Shown here: positions 8,433-17,901 of the stretch, piece after piece
Position numbering within the stretch: position 1 is the stretch's first letter
Layout: each line of letters starts with the position of its first letter
Source: Bacilli bacterium
GTDB lineage: Bacteria > Bacillota_I > Bacilli_A > RF39 > UBA660
Length of the DNA: 64,000 bases
Direction of reading: 5' to 3'
Assembly: GCA_017484205.1 (NCBI GenBank)
Contig: JAFUTO010000013.1
Coordinates: forward strand, 1-64,000
The notes under the pieces: generated by a model
What the model was told of the DNA's origin: nothing
What the model saw: only the letters and a program-made list of their open reading frames with translations
Databases searched by the model: none
Translations under genes and position numbers: made by a program

Positions 8433-10190
8433 ATGTTTGGGAAAATAGTTTATATTAGTGATAATAATGCACATATAGCAATACCAGAAGGAACACCAGT
8501 AGCTACTAATCTTATGAATATGCATGTTGTATTTGAAGATGAGAATAAAAAAATACTAGGTGAAGTAAATGATGTATCAAAAGATGAAATAAAAATAACT
8601 TTTTTAGGTGAAATAACAGATCATGGATTTATTGGTGGTGTTATTAGAAAACCTACATTAGAAGCATCACTTAGAATTATAAATCAAGAAGAATTATCAA
8701 TGATAGTGGGTACACCAGGGCCAGGAAAGTTTAGTGTAGGTGTCAGCCCATTATATGATGATTATCCAATTATGGCTTCTGTTAATGATATGTTTAGTAA
8801 TCATATGGCTATATTTGGTAACTCTGGTTCGGGTAAATCATGTGGTGTTGCTAGATTAATGCAAAATGTCTTTGTAGATGAGGCCTTGAAACCATATAAA
8901 GCTAATTTTTTCATTTTTGATGCTTATGGAGAATATCATAATGCATTTAAAAATATAAATACTATAAATCCAAACTATAATTTTAAATATTATACAACTA
9001 ATAAGATGGACACTGAAGGCGAGAGGTTAAGGATACCATTATGGTTATTGGATTCAGAAGACTTGTCATTACTTTTAAATGTTACAGAACACTCACAAAT
9101 TCCTATTATTGAAAGAGTGTTAAAATTAGTTCAAATATTCGCAATGAGTGGTGATATGGCTATAAAATATAAAAACCATTTAATTGCTAAAGCTATTATG
9201 GCTATATTATTTACTAATCAAACAAGTTCAGCTAAAAGAAATGATATTTTTGCTATTTTAGAGACTTGTTCAACAGAACAGTTTAACTTAGAAGCACCTG
9301 TACAAGGATTAGGTTATGTACGTAAATTTAGAGATTGCTTTTTGATAGACACATCAGGAAACTTTACAGAAAGTATTTTAGTTACAGAATATATATCAAG
9401 TTTTATAGACGAAGCATTAGATAAATATGAACCTACTGAAATCAATTTCTATACATTAGATGATTTAGAAAAGGCAATGAACTTTACTTTGATATCTGAA
9501 GGATATTTAAGAAATGATATTGCTTATGCTTCAGCTATTACATTAAAAGTTAGATTACATTCATTAATTATAAGTGAATTGAGTCAATACTTTGAAATGC
9601 CTGAGTTTATTACAAGAGAAAAATATATAGCAAGTTTAGTTACTAAAAATGCTCATAAAGCTCAAATAGTTAACTTTAACTTAGAAGATGTAGATGACTG
9701 GTTTGCTAAGTTTGTTACAAAAACATTTGCTAAATTATTATTTAACTTTGCAAAGAATTTGAATAACAGAGCTACTATACCATTCCATATCTTCTTAGAA
9801 GAAGCGCATAGATATGTTCAAAATGATAATGATAATTATTTATTTGGTTATAATATTTTTGAACGTGTTGCTAAAGAAGGACGTAAATATGGTGTTATAT
9901 TAGACTTAATATCTCAAAGACCAGTTGAACTATCAGAAACAGTTATATCACAAATATCTAATTTTATGATATTTAAACTAACACATCCAAGAGACTTAGA
10001 TTATGTTAAAAAGATGTTACCAAATGTTTCAGCTGATATAATTGAAAAACAAAAAAGTCTACAACCAGGAACTTGTGTTGCGTTTGGGCCTGCATTTAAA
10101 ATACCAATGATTATTAAAATGAAAATGCCAGATCCCGCACCTCAATCTTCTAACTGTGATATTATGAATACATGGACAGTACAACAATAG
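8433..10190 (+). CDS. HerA-like ATPase (DUF87 family)
   Basis: 585 aa hexameric-translocase type ATPase. An N-terminal beta-barrel-like domain (about 1-110) precedes Walker A GNSGSGKS (about 129-136). Walker B with Glu is in FLEEAHRY (about 451-460), and SQRP lies in the sensor region. HerA proteins pump DNA, often with NurA nuclease, but no nuclease gene is beside it. The ATG at 8433 follows AGGGTGAGG. A paralogue begins at 63505. The hairpin ACAGTAC/GTACTGT terminates it at the stop codon. Confidence 0.75.
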   Translation: MFGKIVYISDNNAHIAIPEGTPVATNLMNMHVVFEDENKKILGEVNDVSKDEIKITFLGEITDHGFIGGVIRKPTLEASLRIINQEELSMIVGTPGPGKFSVGVSPLYDDYPIMASVNDMFSNHMAIFGNSGSGKSCGVARLMQNVFVDEALKPYKANFFIFDAYGEYHNAFKNINTINPNYNFKYYTTNKMDTEGERLRIPLWLLDSEDLSLLLNVTEHSQIPIIERVLKLVQIFAMSGDMAIKYKNHLIAKAIMAILFTNQTSSAKRNDIFAILETCSTEQFNLEAPVQGLGYVRKFRDCFLIDTSGNFTESILVTEYISSFIDEALDKYEPTEINFYTLDDLEKAMNFTLISEGYLRNDIAYASAITLKVRLHSLIISELSQYFEMPEFITREKYIASLVTKNAHKAQIVNFNLEDVDDWFAKFVTKTFAKLLFNFAKNLNNRATIPFHIFLEEAHRYVQNDNDNYLFGYNIFERVAKEGRKYGVILDLISQRPVELSETVISQISNFMIFKLTHPRDLDYVKKMLPNVSADIIEKQKSLQPGTCVAFGPAFKIPMIIKMKMPDPAPQSSNCDIMNTWTVQQ

Positions 10191-10236
10191 TACTGTTTTT
10201 TCTTTATAAATATGGTATAATTAATGTGGTGATAAC

Positions 10237-11541
10237 ATGTTTGAAAACTTAGGAGAAAGACTTACAAATGCCATAAATAAGATAAAAGGATATGGTAAAA
10301 TTACAGAAGAAAATATAAGTGACATTATGAGAGAAATCCGTCTTGCCCTATTAGAAGCAGATGTTAATTATGAAGTAGTAAAAGAATTTACCAATAATGT
10401 TAAAGAAAAGGCATTAGGTGAAGAAGTGGCTAATTCATTAAAACCTAGTGAATTATTTGTCAAAATCGTAAAAGATGAGTTAGTAGAATTATTAGGTGGA
10501 GATAAGGAAGATTTATATATAGATGGAAAACCATCAATCTTGATGATGGTAGGTTTACAAGGTACAGGTAAAACAACATCTATAGGTAAATTAGCTTTAC
10601 TATTAAGAAAAAAATATAATAAAAAACCATTATTAGTAGCTTGTGATATATATAGACCAGCAGCTATAGACCAATTAAAACAAATAGGTCGTGAATTAAA
10701 TATCGAAGTATACAGTGAAGATAATAATCCTGTAGAAATAAGTAAAAATGCGATTAATTATGCTAAAGAAAATCATTATGATTATGTTTTAATAGATACA
10801 GCTGGACGTCTACAAATAGATGAAGAATTAATGCAAGAACTATCAAATATTAATGAAGAAGTACATCCTAATGAAATATTACTTGTAGTTGATAGTATGA
10901 CAGGACAAAGTGCCGTTGATGTAATTAAAGGATTCAACGAAAAGTTACCTTTAACAGGAGCTATCTTAACTAAATTAGATGGTGATACTAAGGGTGGTGC
11001 AGCTTTATCAATAAGACATTTAACAAATATACCAATTAAATATATTGGTGTTTCTGAAAAAATGGATGGATTAGAAGAATTTTATCCTGAAAGAATGGCT
11101 AATCGTATTTTAGATATGGGTGATCTTATGTCTATGATTGAAAAAGCAGAAGATGTCATAGACCAAGCTGAAATGGAAAAAACAGCGAAGAGAATGCAAA
11201 ATGGTAAATTTGATTTAGAAGATTTTTTAAGCACAATGAAACAAATGAAAAAATTAGGCCCAATCGAAAACTTAATAAAAATGTTACCAGGCGCGAATAA
11301 GTATAATTTAAAAGATATTAAAGTAGATCCTAAAGAAATGGCACATATTGAAGCTATAATTTTATCTATGACACCTAAAGAAAGAAGACATCCTGAAATA
11401 TTAAAGGCTTCTCAAAAGCAAAGAATAGCTAAAGGATCTGGTAGAACTGTAACAGAAGTAAACACTTTACTTAAAAGATTTGAAGAAATGCAAAAATTAA
11501 TGAAACAAATGAAAAATGGTAATTTTAAAATGCCATTCTAG
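10237..11541 (+). CDS. ffh: Signal recognition particle protein Ffh
   Basis: 434 aa SRP54 GTPase that targets nascent membrane proteins through SRP RNA and FtsY. It has an N-domain (1-95), P-loop GLQGTGKTTS (107-116), DTAGRL (about 188), TKLDGDTKGG near 245, and a Met-rich M-domain from about 295 to the end. The extended -10 TGGTATAAT ends 15 nt before the ATG, with GGTGAT between. A Nudix gene follows 8 bp after the stop. Confidence 0.95.
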   Translation: MFENLGERLTNAINKIKGYGKITEENISDIMREIRLALLEADVNYEVVKEFTNNVKEKALGEEVANSLKPSELFVKIVKDELVELLGGDKEDLYIDGKPSILMMVGLQGTGKTTSIGKLALLLRKKYNKKPLLVACDIYRPAAIDQLKQIGRELNIEVYSEDNNPVEISKNAINYAKENHYDYVLIDTAGRLQIDEELMQELSNINEEVHPNEILLVVDSMTGQSAVDVIKGFNEKLPLTGAILTKLDGDTKGGAALSIRHLTNIPIKYIGVSEKMDGLEEFYPERMANRILDMGDLMSMIEKAEDVIDQAEMEKTAKRMQNGKFDLEDFLSTMKQMKKLGPIENLIKMLPGANKYNLKDIKVDPKEMAHIEAIILSMTPKERRHPEILKASQKQRIAKGSGRTVTEVNTLLKRFEEMQKLMKQMKNGNFKMPF

Positions 11542-11549
11542 GAGTATAT

Positions 11550-12020
11550 ATGAAATTTTATGAAGTAGATGGAATAGTGGATTTAGATAAGTATAACTAT
11601 TCCAATTATAAAGTTGGTGTTATCGTTCATATAAAAGATAGTAATGACAATATACTATTGCAACAAAGAGGATTAAAATCTAGAGATGAAAATGGTTTAT
11701 ATGAAGATGTTGGTGGTAAAGTAGATAAAGATGATGCTGATTTTAGATCTGCCATTGAAAGAGAAATAAAAGAAGAAATGGGAGAAGATGTAGTTATAGA
11801 ACTTAGTAACCCTATAGGAGTATGGTATGTTCCTAAAAAAGATACTAATTGGTTATTTGTCGTATTTAAAGGAACTTATTTGAGTGGTAACATTAAAATA
11901 ATGGAACCAGATAAATGTATGGGGTATAAGTTTTTTACATATGAAGAAGCTATTCAATCTAATATGTTAAGTGAAAGTTGTAGTTTTTTAGTTAAGACGA
12001 TGAAAAAAAATGGTAAATAA
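11550..12020 (+). CDS. Nudix-domain hydrolase
   Basis: 156 aa. A Nudix-like box starts at GGKVDKDD and ends at EREIKEEMG, giving the REIKEE metal-binding core. It has one extra residue between the Gly and RE parts, and Asp replaces the usual first Glu, so activity or substrate may differ from standard Nudix enzymes. It is preceded by GGAG at the end of ffh and is probably cotranscribed. Possible substrates are nucleoside diphosphate derivatives; an IPP-isomerase-like role is also possible. Confidence 0.7.
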   Translation: MKFYEVDGIVDLDKYNYSNYKVGVIVHIKDSNDNILLQQRGLKSRDENGLYEDVGGKVDKDDADFRSAIEREIKEEMGEDVVIELSNPIGVWYVPKKDTNWLFVVFKGTYLSGNIKIMEPDKCMGYKFFTYEEAIQSNMLSESCSFLVKTMKKNGK

Positions 12021-12086
12021 GGCATTTATATTATGCAAATAAATCCTCCTTACATAAGATAAACTAGGTAAGGGGGATTAATTTAT

Positions 12087-12347
12087 ATGTTCAATAAAAA
12101 ATGTTGCATGAATAGAATGCCATGTAATGATGAATGTAAAAGACAAGATCCAATTATGGAACCTGTAATAAATAATTGTGTTGAAAGAGAATTTGTTCAC
12201 GAAGTAAAACACTGTTGTCCTATTAACACTCATTATATTAATAAACACATTTATAATCATACATATACTCCAATGTATACATGTACTGAAGAAAATGTTG
12301 TTATTAATAATGATTGTGGTGGATGCTGTAAATTTATGGGTAGATAA
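12087..12347 (+). CDS. Small Cys/His-rich protein, possibly spore-coat CotD-like
   Basis: 86 aa with eleven Cys and several His, including CCMNRMPCNDEC near the start, KHCCPI in the middle and CGGCC near the end. Alternating H-Y-N-H segments (HYINKHIYNHTY) recall CotD-type coat proteins, which are small, basic and Cys/His-rich. The resemblance is compositional, so metal binding is an equal possibility. AGGGGG precedes the ATG. A 28-bp terminator repeat directly follows. Confidence 0.45.
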   Translation: MFNKKCCMNRMPCNDECKRQDPIMEPVINNCVEREFVHEVKHCCPINTHYINKHIYNHTYTPMYTCTEENVVINNDCGGCCKFMGR

Positions 12348-12371
12348 TAACTTCACTTATGTGAAGTTTTT
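12344..12371 (+). repeat. 28-bp terminator repeat, copy 1
   Basis: Hairpin AACTTCAC-TTAT-GTGAAGTT plus T-run. The 28-bp sequence is identical at 12997-13024, and the two copies flank the mazEF pair in direct orientation. It terminates the preceding Cys-rich gene. Confidence 0.85.
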
Positions 12372-12422
12372 CTATTGACAGATGTATAAACAATGTATAT
12401 ACTATATAGAGAGGTGAATAGT

Positions 12423-12665
12423 ATGGAGGTAAGATTACAAAAATGGGGTAATTCTGATGGTATAAGAATACCAAGCAGTATTTTAAAAACATTAAATTTA
12501 AAAACTAACGATAAATTATTATTAGAACAAGTAGATGACAAAATAATTATAACAATTCCAAAAAAAAGAAAAATATCACTTAAAGAAGAATTTAAAAATT
12601 ATGATGGTCCTAATTTAGCTAAGGAATTTGAATGGGATGAACAAGTAGGTAAAGAGATATGGTAA
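12423..12665 (+). CDS. MazE-like antitoxin (AbrB-type)
   Basis: 80 aa. The N-terminal swapped-hairpin AbrB/MazE DNA-binding motif is clear: MEVRLQKWGNSDGIRIPSS followed by a hydrophobic strand pair. The acidic C-terminal tail (about 48-80) would wrap the toxin. ATG 12423 has GAGGTGA just upstream; an upstream ATG at 12393 overlaps the promoter region. The last 7 bp overlap mazF, ensuring coupled expression, and MazE would repress the promoter. Confidence 0.85.
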   Translation: MEVRLQKWGNSDGIRIPSSILKTLNLKTNDKLLLEQVDDKIIITIPKKRKISLKEEFKNYDGPNLAKEFEWDEQVGKEIW

Positions 12666-13000
12666 AAAAATATATACCAAAACAAGGTGATGTAATATTT
12701 TTAAATTCAGATCCTACTAAAGGTCACGAACAAGCAGGAAAAAGACCAGCTATAGTTATTAGTAATAATGTATTTAATGAAAATACTAAAATGGTTATTG
12801 TATTGCCCATTACTTCAAATGATAAAGCATTTCCAACACATTATATCCTTAAGAACACTAAAAAAATACATGGTGCAGTTTTATGTGAACATATAAGAAG
12901 CATTGATTACGAAGTAAGAAACATAAAATTTGTTGAAAAATTAAATGATGAAGATTTATTAAGTATAATTATGCTAATGAATGCTTGTATTGAAGAATAA
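12659..13000 (+). CDS. mazF: MazF-type mRNA endoribonuclease toxin
   Basis: 113 aa PemK/MazF family. Residues 8-35 hold the GDVIFLNSDPTKGHEQAGKR segment with the conserved Gly, Asp-Pro and Gln-x-Gly-x-Arg catalytic loop, and PAIVISN, LPITS and CEHIRSID follow as in MazF. It cleaves mRNA at short sites and is held inactive by the adjacent MazE. There is no truncation. A second copy of the 28-bp terminator repeat follows the stop. Confidence 0.9.
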   Translation: MVKKYIPKQGDVIFLNSDPTKGHEQAGKRPAIVISNNVFNENTKMVIVLPITSNDKAFPTHYILKNTKKIHGAVLCEHIRSIDYEVRNIKFVEKLNDEDLLSIIMLMNACIEE

Positions 13001-13024
13001 TAACTTCACTTATGTGAAGTTTTT
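12997..13024 (+). repeat. 28-bp terminator repeat, copy 2
   Basis: Identical over 28 bp to 12344-12371, with the same orientation and hairpin. It overlaps the mazF stop region and acts as its terminator. Confidence 0.85.
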
Positions 13025-13066
13025 TCTTTCTGTGGTATAATAGATATATATGGTAGGGTGATATGA

Positions 13067-14374
13067 ATGAAAAGAAGTATGGGTAATAAACTAATATTAA
13101 TTGCGTTAATGATATTGTTGAGTTTAACAATATATGCATTATATAAAAATAATGTAATTGAAATTCCTAAAACTAATGATAATAACATTAATAATACCAA
13201 AGATGGTGGGAAAGATACTATAGAAGATCCAAAACCTGAAAATAAAGTAGGGGAACAAACTACATATTTAGGTGAAGTTTCTAATAGTAGTAATACCACT
13301 ATCAAAGAAGGTTGGCAAGATGTAATTGTAAAGTTTTTAGATGCATATACTAAATCACTAGTAAACTTGAATACAGAAGATGTTACAAATCTGTTTACTG
13401 ATCCATCAGGGAATGAAGCATATTTAACCGAAGCAACAATTGATTTTCAAGTAGAACATCATAAGTTACAACCTAATGATATGAAATTAAGTTACGCTAG
13501 TTATAATATTGAGTATAAAAGTGTAAATATAAGTGGCAACAAAGTGACAATTGTTTTCTTGGAAGATGATTTTTATAAATTTAATTTTATGAATGATATA
13601 ACATCTAGAGTTATTGATGTTGAAAATACGATTGTTATAAACAAAAATGAGGATGAAACATATAGTATTGATTCATTAAGAGTAGTTAGAGATAATTATG
13701 TTATGTTTACTAATGCGGTTGAGATAGGTAGTAGTAACGCTAAGGCGACAATTGATAATTTAAAGGCAAAATATATTGGATGGGCTAAAGAAGAAGTAGC
13801 TAATAATAAGAAACTTCTTGAGGAAGCGAATAGTAATGAATATGTTGCGAAAAAAACTTGTGATAATGGATATAATAGGGACGCAGCAATAAGTTATGCT
13901 AATAAGTATGCAGATGGTAGAAATAGTGATTATTATGATTATTCAGATCTCGGTGGTAATTGTGCTAATTATGGTTCGCAATCTGTCTATGCAGGTGGTA
14001 TTCCAATGGATTATAGCGGTACTTACCAATGGAAATATTATGGAACAGGATTAAATGATTCCAATACGGCAACCGGTAGATCTAATTCATGGACATCAAC
14101 AAATTATTTTTATAACTATGCAAAGAATAATACAGGTTATGGGATGTGTGCTGATGTAGATGTAAATATTTTTTATGCTGAAGGTGGAGATATAATTCAA
14201 GTAGGTTATAGTGGCTATACTCATACAACTATAGTTGTTGGAGTTGCAAAAAAAGATAATAAAATATTAGATATTATTGTTAATTCTAATACTGTAGGAT
14301 TAGAAAATTATCCAGTGCTCGGATATACATATCAAAATAAAAGACTTATCAAAATATTAGGGTATAATGATTGA
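13067..14374 (+). CDS. Membrane-anchored protein with amidase-6-type (NlpC/P60-like) domain
   Basis: 435 aa. An N-terminal membrane anchor (about 7-24) and a Ser/Asn linker precede a central domain (about 90-240). The C-terminal domain (about 264-435) has RDAAISYANKYA, then GGNCANYGSQ with the presumed catalytic Cys near 298 and YTHTTIVVG with a His near 386, the pattern of putative amidase domain 6. These are thought to cut peptidoglycan peptides or related amides outside the cell. An extended -10 (TGGTATAAT) is upstream. The C-terminal domain looks complete. Confidence 0.7.
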   Translation: MKRSMGNKLILIALMILLSLTIYALYKNNVIEIPKTNDNNINNTKDGGKDTIEDPKPENKVGEQTTYLGEVSNSSNTTIKEGWQDVIVKFLDAYTKSLVNLNTEDVTNLFTDPSGNEAYLTEATIDFQVEHHKLQPNDMKLSYASYNIEYKSVNISGNKVTIVFLEDDFYKFNFMNDITSRVIDVENTIVINKNEDETYSIDSLRVVRDNYVMFTNAVEIGSSNAKATIDNLKAKYIGWAKEEVANNKKLLEEANSNEYVAKKTCDNGYNRDAAISYANKYADGRNSDYYDYSDLGGNCANYGSQSVYAGGIPMDYSGTYQWKYYGTGLNDSNTATGRSNSWTSTNYFYNYAKNNTGYGMCADVDVNIFYAEGGDIIQVGYSGYTHTTIVVGVAKKDNKILDIIVNSNTVGLENYPVLGYTYQNKRLIKILGYND

Positions 14375-14421
14375 CAATATTTATAATATAATGTATATTT
14401 TATATAGTTAGAAGGTTAGAT

Positions 14422-15147
14422 ATGGAATACGTAAGAATAAAATCAGATTATCTTGAGTTTAATAAAAAACTTGCAAAAGATGAAAGAAAATTTAAATTGA
14501 TAAAAGCTGCAACATTAGGCTTATTTGCTGCAGGTGCTTTTTCTGCTATTGTTGCATATGCCAAAGTAGATGATAACTTTGAATATGATAATAATAGTAA
14601 TGAGACTTTATCAGAAGCTTATGAAGAATATGCTGATGCAGAAATAGATAAAGATGTAAAAAAAGTATTAGATACATTATCTACATATGAAGAGTTGAAT
14701 GATCAATATGAAGAAATATCTAAATTAGATGGTGTTTCACATGATGATTTAGTATCTAAGAGAATGGAATTAATTAAAAGTGTAAAATCATTAAAATCAG
14801 CAGCTAATAAGATTATAAAATTGCAAGTAATGTCATCGATGGATTTAAGTGATGACGCACATATTGAAATAATAGATGTAGGTAACAAAGCAGATGGTCC
14901 AAGTCATAGCATATTTATAAGTGATGGTGATAATAATTATGTTATAAATTCACTACCATTTGAATATGAAAAAACATTAGAATATATTGATAAAATTAAT
15001 ACATATAGTGGTGATGGTTCATCAGATGCATGGGATGGAAAAACTATGGATGAATATCAAGATATAGTTGAAACATTATATTATCGTATTCTTAATATAT
15101 CCACTAATGATCCCAATTTTAAGTATAAAGTAGATAAATCAAGATAA
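14422..15147 (+). CDS. Hypothetical membrane protein, 241 aa
   Basis: Family not recognised. A charged N-terminus, one membrane segment at about residues 30-46 (LFAAGAFSAIVAYA), and an acidic, helical, probably extracytoplasmic region with coiled-coil character (about 55-135) lead to a C-terminal domain. A shared hairpin with T-runs on both sides (15150-15176) terminates it and the convergent gene that follows. Confidence 0.5.
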   Translation: MEYVRIKSDYLEFNKKLAKDERKFKLIKAATLGLFAAGAFSAIVAYAKVDDNFEYDNNSNETLSEAYEEYADAEIDKDVKKVLDTLSTYEELNDQYEEISKLDGVSHDDLVSKRMELIKSVKSLKSAANKIIKLQVMSSMDLSDDAHIEIIDVGNKADGPSHSIFISDGDNNYVINSLPFEYEKTLEYIDKINTYSGDGSSDAWDGKTMDEYQDIVETLYYRILNISTNDPNFKYKVDKSR

Positions 15148-15149
15148 AA

Positions 15150-15176
15150 AAATATTACTTTTTATAAGTAATATTT
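15150..15176. terminator. Bidirectional terminator
   Basis: AAATATTACTT and AAGTAATATTT form an 11-bp stem around a TTTAT loop, with A-run and T-run flanks, placed exactly between two convergent genes. Confidence 0.8.
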
Positions 15177-16252
15177 TTTTCTTTATCTTGCTTATTAATA
15201 TCTTCTATTAATTTATTTTCATAGTTAAATGATTCTATCATTAAATATTCAATTCTTTTATATAGATTAAGCAACCATCTATCTATTTCTTGTTTATTTT
15301 TAAAATCTACACTACCATACATATCTCTTAATTCAATAATATCATTAACTATATCTTTTTCTTTTCCTTCAAATAGTGCTTTTTCAACTAAATAATTATA
15401 GTATGCTTCATTTTTAATCGCACATCTAAATAAATCATTAAGTATAATTTTTATTCTCTCATCACTTAAACCTAATTGATTAATTAATCTTAATACTTCA
15501 TTTATGTTTTGATAATCAAAGTATTTATCTAAAATATCAGGTTTATATAATGTATATAAATCTTTTTTAAGTTTACCTCTAGGAGGTAGTGTGATTTCTA
15601 CCTTTTTTTGTTTTTTTATAGTAGGAATAACTTCTTCCTTTTCCTTTGATTTAAGATAAGTTATATATGCCTCTATAAGTTTATCAGACCATTTAAGACC
15701 TTTAAGAAGTTTTGTAAAATAACTATAATCTTTATTAGTATCTTTACTATTTATAAATTCTTCTAGTTTAATATAGTATTCTTTATATTCTTTGTTTTGT
15801 TCATGTTCCTTTTCGAGTATTTTATTAACTTTTTCTTTTTCAATAGGATCCATTTCTTCTCCATTGACCAATTTAGTTAATAATTCTTGGATATCCATTC
15901 TTTCATAACCCGCTTCTTCAAATGGATTATATGTAACAATTAGATGAAAATCATTTTTACATAAAGTATAATTGTAATTCATAAGTCTATTGATTACAAA
16001 ACCTGCTTCTTCCATTGTTAATTCACATAGTTCAAATAATATTGGTTCTATGATTGTATATGAATCGACTAATTGTCCTACATCATTATTGCTATAATCA
16101 AGTGATAAAACTTTAATGATATTATTTGTAAGCATTTTTGAAGAATAGAAAAGATCTTTTTCTTCGGGCTTTTCTTCAAACAAATGATATAAATCCATTC
16201 TTAAATTTAAATGTTCTAATTGACTAATTGTTTTCTTTATTATCTTATTCAT
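15155..16252 (-). CDS. Hypothetical protein, about 365 aa
   Basis: Family not recognised. It is a mostly helical, Lys/Glu/Leu-rich soluble protein with no signal peptide or membrane segment. A charged stretch (KEKEEVIPTIKKQKKVEI) divides it into two helical halves. The ATG at 16252 follows GAGGTG by 4 nt; a start 15 bp upstream would include the ribosome site. It is divergent from nothing nearby and convergent with 14422-15147. Confidence 0.5.
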   Translation of the reverse strand: MNKIIKKTISQLEHLNLRMDLYHLFEEKPEEKDLFYSSKMLTNNIIKVLSLDYSNNDVGQLVDSYTIIEPILFELCELTMEEAGFVINRLMNYNYTLCKNDFHLIVTYNPFEEAGYERMDIQELLTKLVNGEEMDPIEKEKVNKILEKEHEQNKEYKEYYIKLEEFINSKDTNKDYSYFTKLLKGLKWSDKLIEAYITYLKSKEKEEVIPTIKKQKKVEITLPPRGKLKKDLYTLYKPDILDKYFDYQNINEVLRLINQLGLSDERIKIILNDLFRCAIKNEAYYNYLVEKALFEGKEKDIVNDIIELRDMYGSVDFKNKQEIDRWLLNLYKRIEYLMIESFNYENKLIEDINKQDKEKNITYKK

Positions 16253-16300
16253 AAAACACCTCAACACGAGGATATATTATATATGTAAATTGAAATAAAA

Positions 16301-16861
16301 TCAAATTAAATATTTTTTATAATATTCATCATAAGTTAAATTACTTTTATATACTTTAGTAGCTAAGTTAGTACCTAAGTATCTATAATGCCATGGTTCG
16401 TATTTATAACCAGTTATGTTTTCCTTTCCTTTAGGATATCTTAATATAAATCCATATTTATGTGCATTTTTACTCAGCCATACAAATTCATCGCTTTTAT
16501 CAAAATCATACATACTAAATATATTCGTGCATAAATCAAAGGCTAAACCTGTTTGATGTTCAGAATGACCTGGTAAAGCTATACTATTTAAAGTCTTATC
16601 ACCTTTTTCTTTATATTCTTTATCAAACAAGTATTTTTGTCTATTATAAGATCTATATGCCGATTCATTTATAATATGTAAATTTTTCTTCTCTGCATCT
16701 TTGGCCATTATAATAAAACTATTACATGCTTCATATCTTGCCATGCCTTTAATAGAATATGTTTTATCAATTTCTACTAGGTCATCCGGTTCATAATCTT
16801 TTTTTAATTTATATTCTTTATTTACTAATATAGCTATATCTTTATTTAAATCAGACTCCAT
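16301..16861 (-). CDS. VanY-type D-alanyl-D-alanine carboxypeptidase, short form
   Basis: About 186 aa peptidase M15B. It has YRSYNRQ, the zinc ligands in GHSEHQTGLAFDL (His and Asp), and WHYRYLG near the C-terminus with the third zinc His. It trims the terminal D-Ala from peptidoglycan stem peptides. No signal peptide or anchor is visible, unlike its neighbour. Two ATGs are adjacent; the second (16861) lies 15 nt from a TATAAT box, the spacing used across this genome. About 40 bp separate it from a longer paralogue. Confidence 0.8.
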   Translation of the reverse strand: MESDLNKDIAILVNKEYKLKKDYEPDDLVEIDKTYSIKGMARYEACNSFIIMAKDAEKKNLHIINESAYRSYNRQKYLFDKEYKEKGDKTLNSIALPGHSEHQTGLAFDLCTNIFSMYDFDKSDEFVWLSKNAHKYGFILRYPKGKENITGYKYEPWHYRYLGTNLATKVYKSNLTYDEYYKKYLI

Positions 16862-16900
16862 CATATCACCTAATAAATTATATGAAAAAAACAAGTAAAA

Positions 16901-17812
16901 TTACTTGTTATCTAAATAATATGCATAATATTCATCATAAGTTATTCCACTATCATGAACTTTTGTAGCTAACTCTACACCTAAATATCTATAATGCCAT
17001 GATTCATATTCATAGCCTGTTAAATATTCTTTATCTTTAGGATATCTTAATATAAATCCATATTCGTGTGCATGTTCTTGTAACCATTGATATTCTGATG
17101 AATCTTCAAATGTATCACCTGTTGATGTAGGTCCTATAATATCAACTGCTAATCCAGTATTATGTTCAGAATGTCCAGGACGCGCAGCATAATCGTCACC
17201 ATATCTTTTATGTGTTTTTTCTTGTTCTTCATAACTTCTATAAGAATCGTTTATAATAAGTGTTAGATTTTCTTTTTTAGCTGCATTAAACATTAATTTA
17301 TATTGTTCATATACTTCTTCACTTACCTTTTGTTCACCATAAGCATACCAATTACTAACATTGACAATATCTTCTGGTACATATTCTTTGTCTAAACCAT
17401 ATACTTTATTTACAATCATTTCGATTCCTTTACTAGTATCAGTTTCTAATTCTATATTATAAAATTCTTCTTCGGCATGAACATTGATAATCGCGATAAT
17501 ATCATCTATGCTTTTATCTTTATTTGCGTCATAATAATCTAAATATTTTTCTAAGTTATTATCAATGTAATATTTTCCTTTTAATATGTCTAGCATAACT
17601 TCACTATATCGAATATTTAAGACTCTATTACTTTTCCCTATAGTTACAATTTCAATAGCTTCTTCTTTAGAATATCCTAATTTAGTTAGTTTATATTTAT
17701 CACTTGTATAATACATAATTAAAGCTATTACAAAAATGATAAATAAAATAGCTATGATTGTAATTACCCCATATTTAATAACGCCTTTTTTTAAAACTCT
17801 TTTAGTTTCCAT
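16901..17812 (-). CDS. VanY-type D-alanyl-D-alanine carboxypeptidase, membrane-anchored
   Basis: 303 aa. An N-terminal membrane anchor (about 15-36) and a linker domain precede the M15B domain (about 145-300): YRSYEEQ, GHSEHNTGLAVDI with zinc His and Asp, and WHYRYLG. It removes terminal D-Ala outside the membrane. It is a paralogue of the shorter gene downstream, so a tandem duplication is likely. AAGGTGAT precedes the ATG. It is divergent from dacA, giving three carboxypeptidase genes in a row. Confidence 0.85.
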   Translation of the reverse strand: METKRVLKKGVIKYGVITIIAILFIIFVIALIMYYTSDKYKLTKLGYSKEEAIEIVTIGKSNRVLNIRYSEVMLDILKGKYYIDNNLEKYLDYYDANKDKSIDDIIAIINVHAEEEFYNIELETDTSKGIEMIVNKVYGLDKEYVPEDIVNVSNWYAYGEQKVSEEVYEQYKLMFNAAKKENLTLIINDSYRSYEEQEKTHKRYGDDYAARPGHSEHNTGLAVDIIGPTSTGDTFEDSSEYQWLQEHAHEYGFILRYPKDKEYLTGYEYESWHYRYLGVELATKVHDSGITYDEYYAYYLDNK

Positions 17813-17901
17813 ATAATCACCTTATAATTATTATATCTTGATTTTATGTTTTATACAATCATAAAACTTGTAAATTATCATAAATTTAATTAGGTGATAA
17901 C

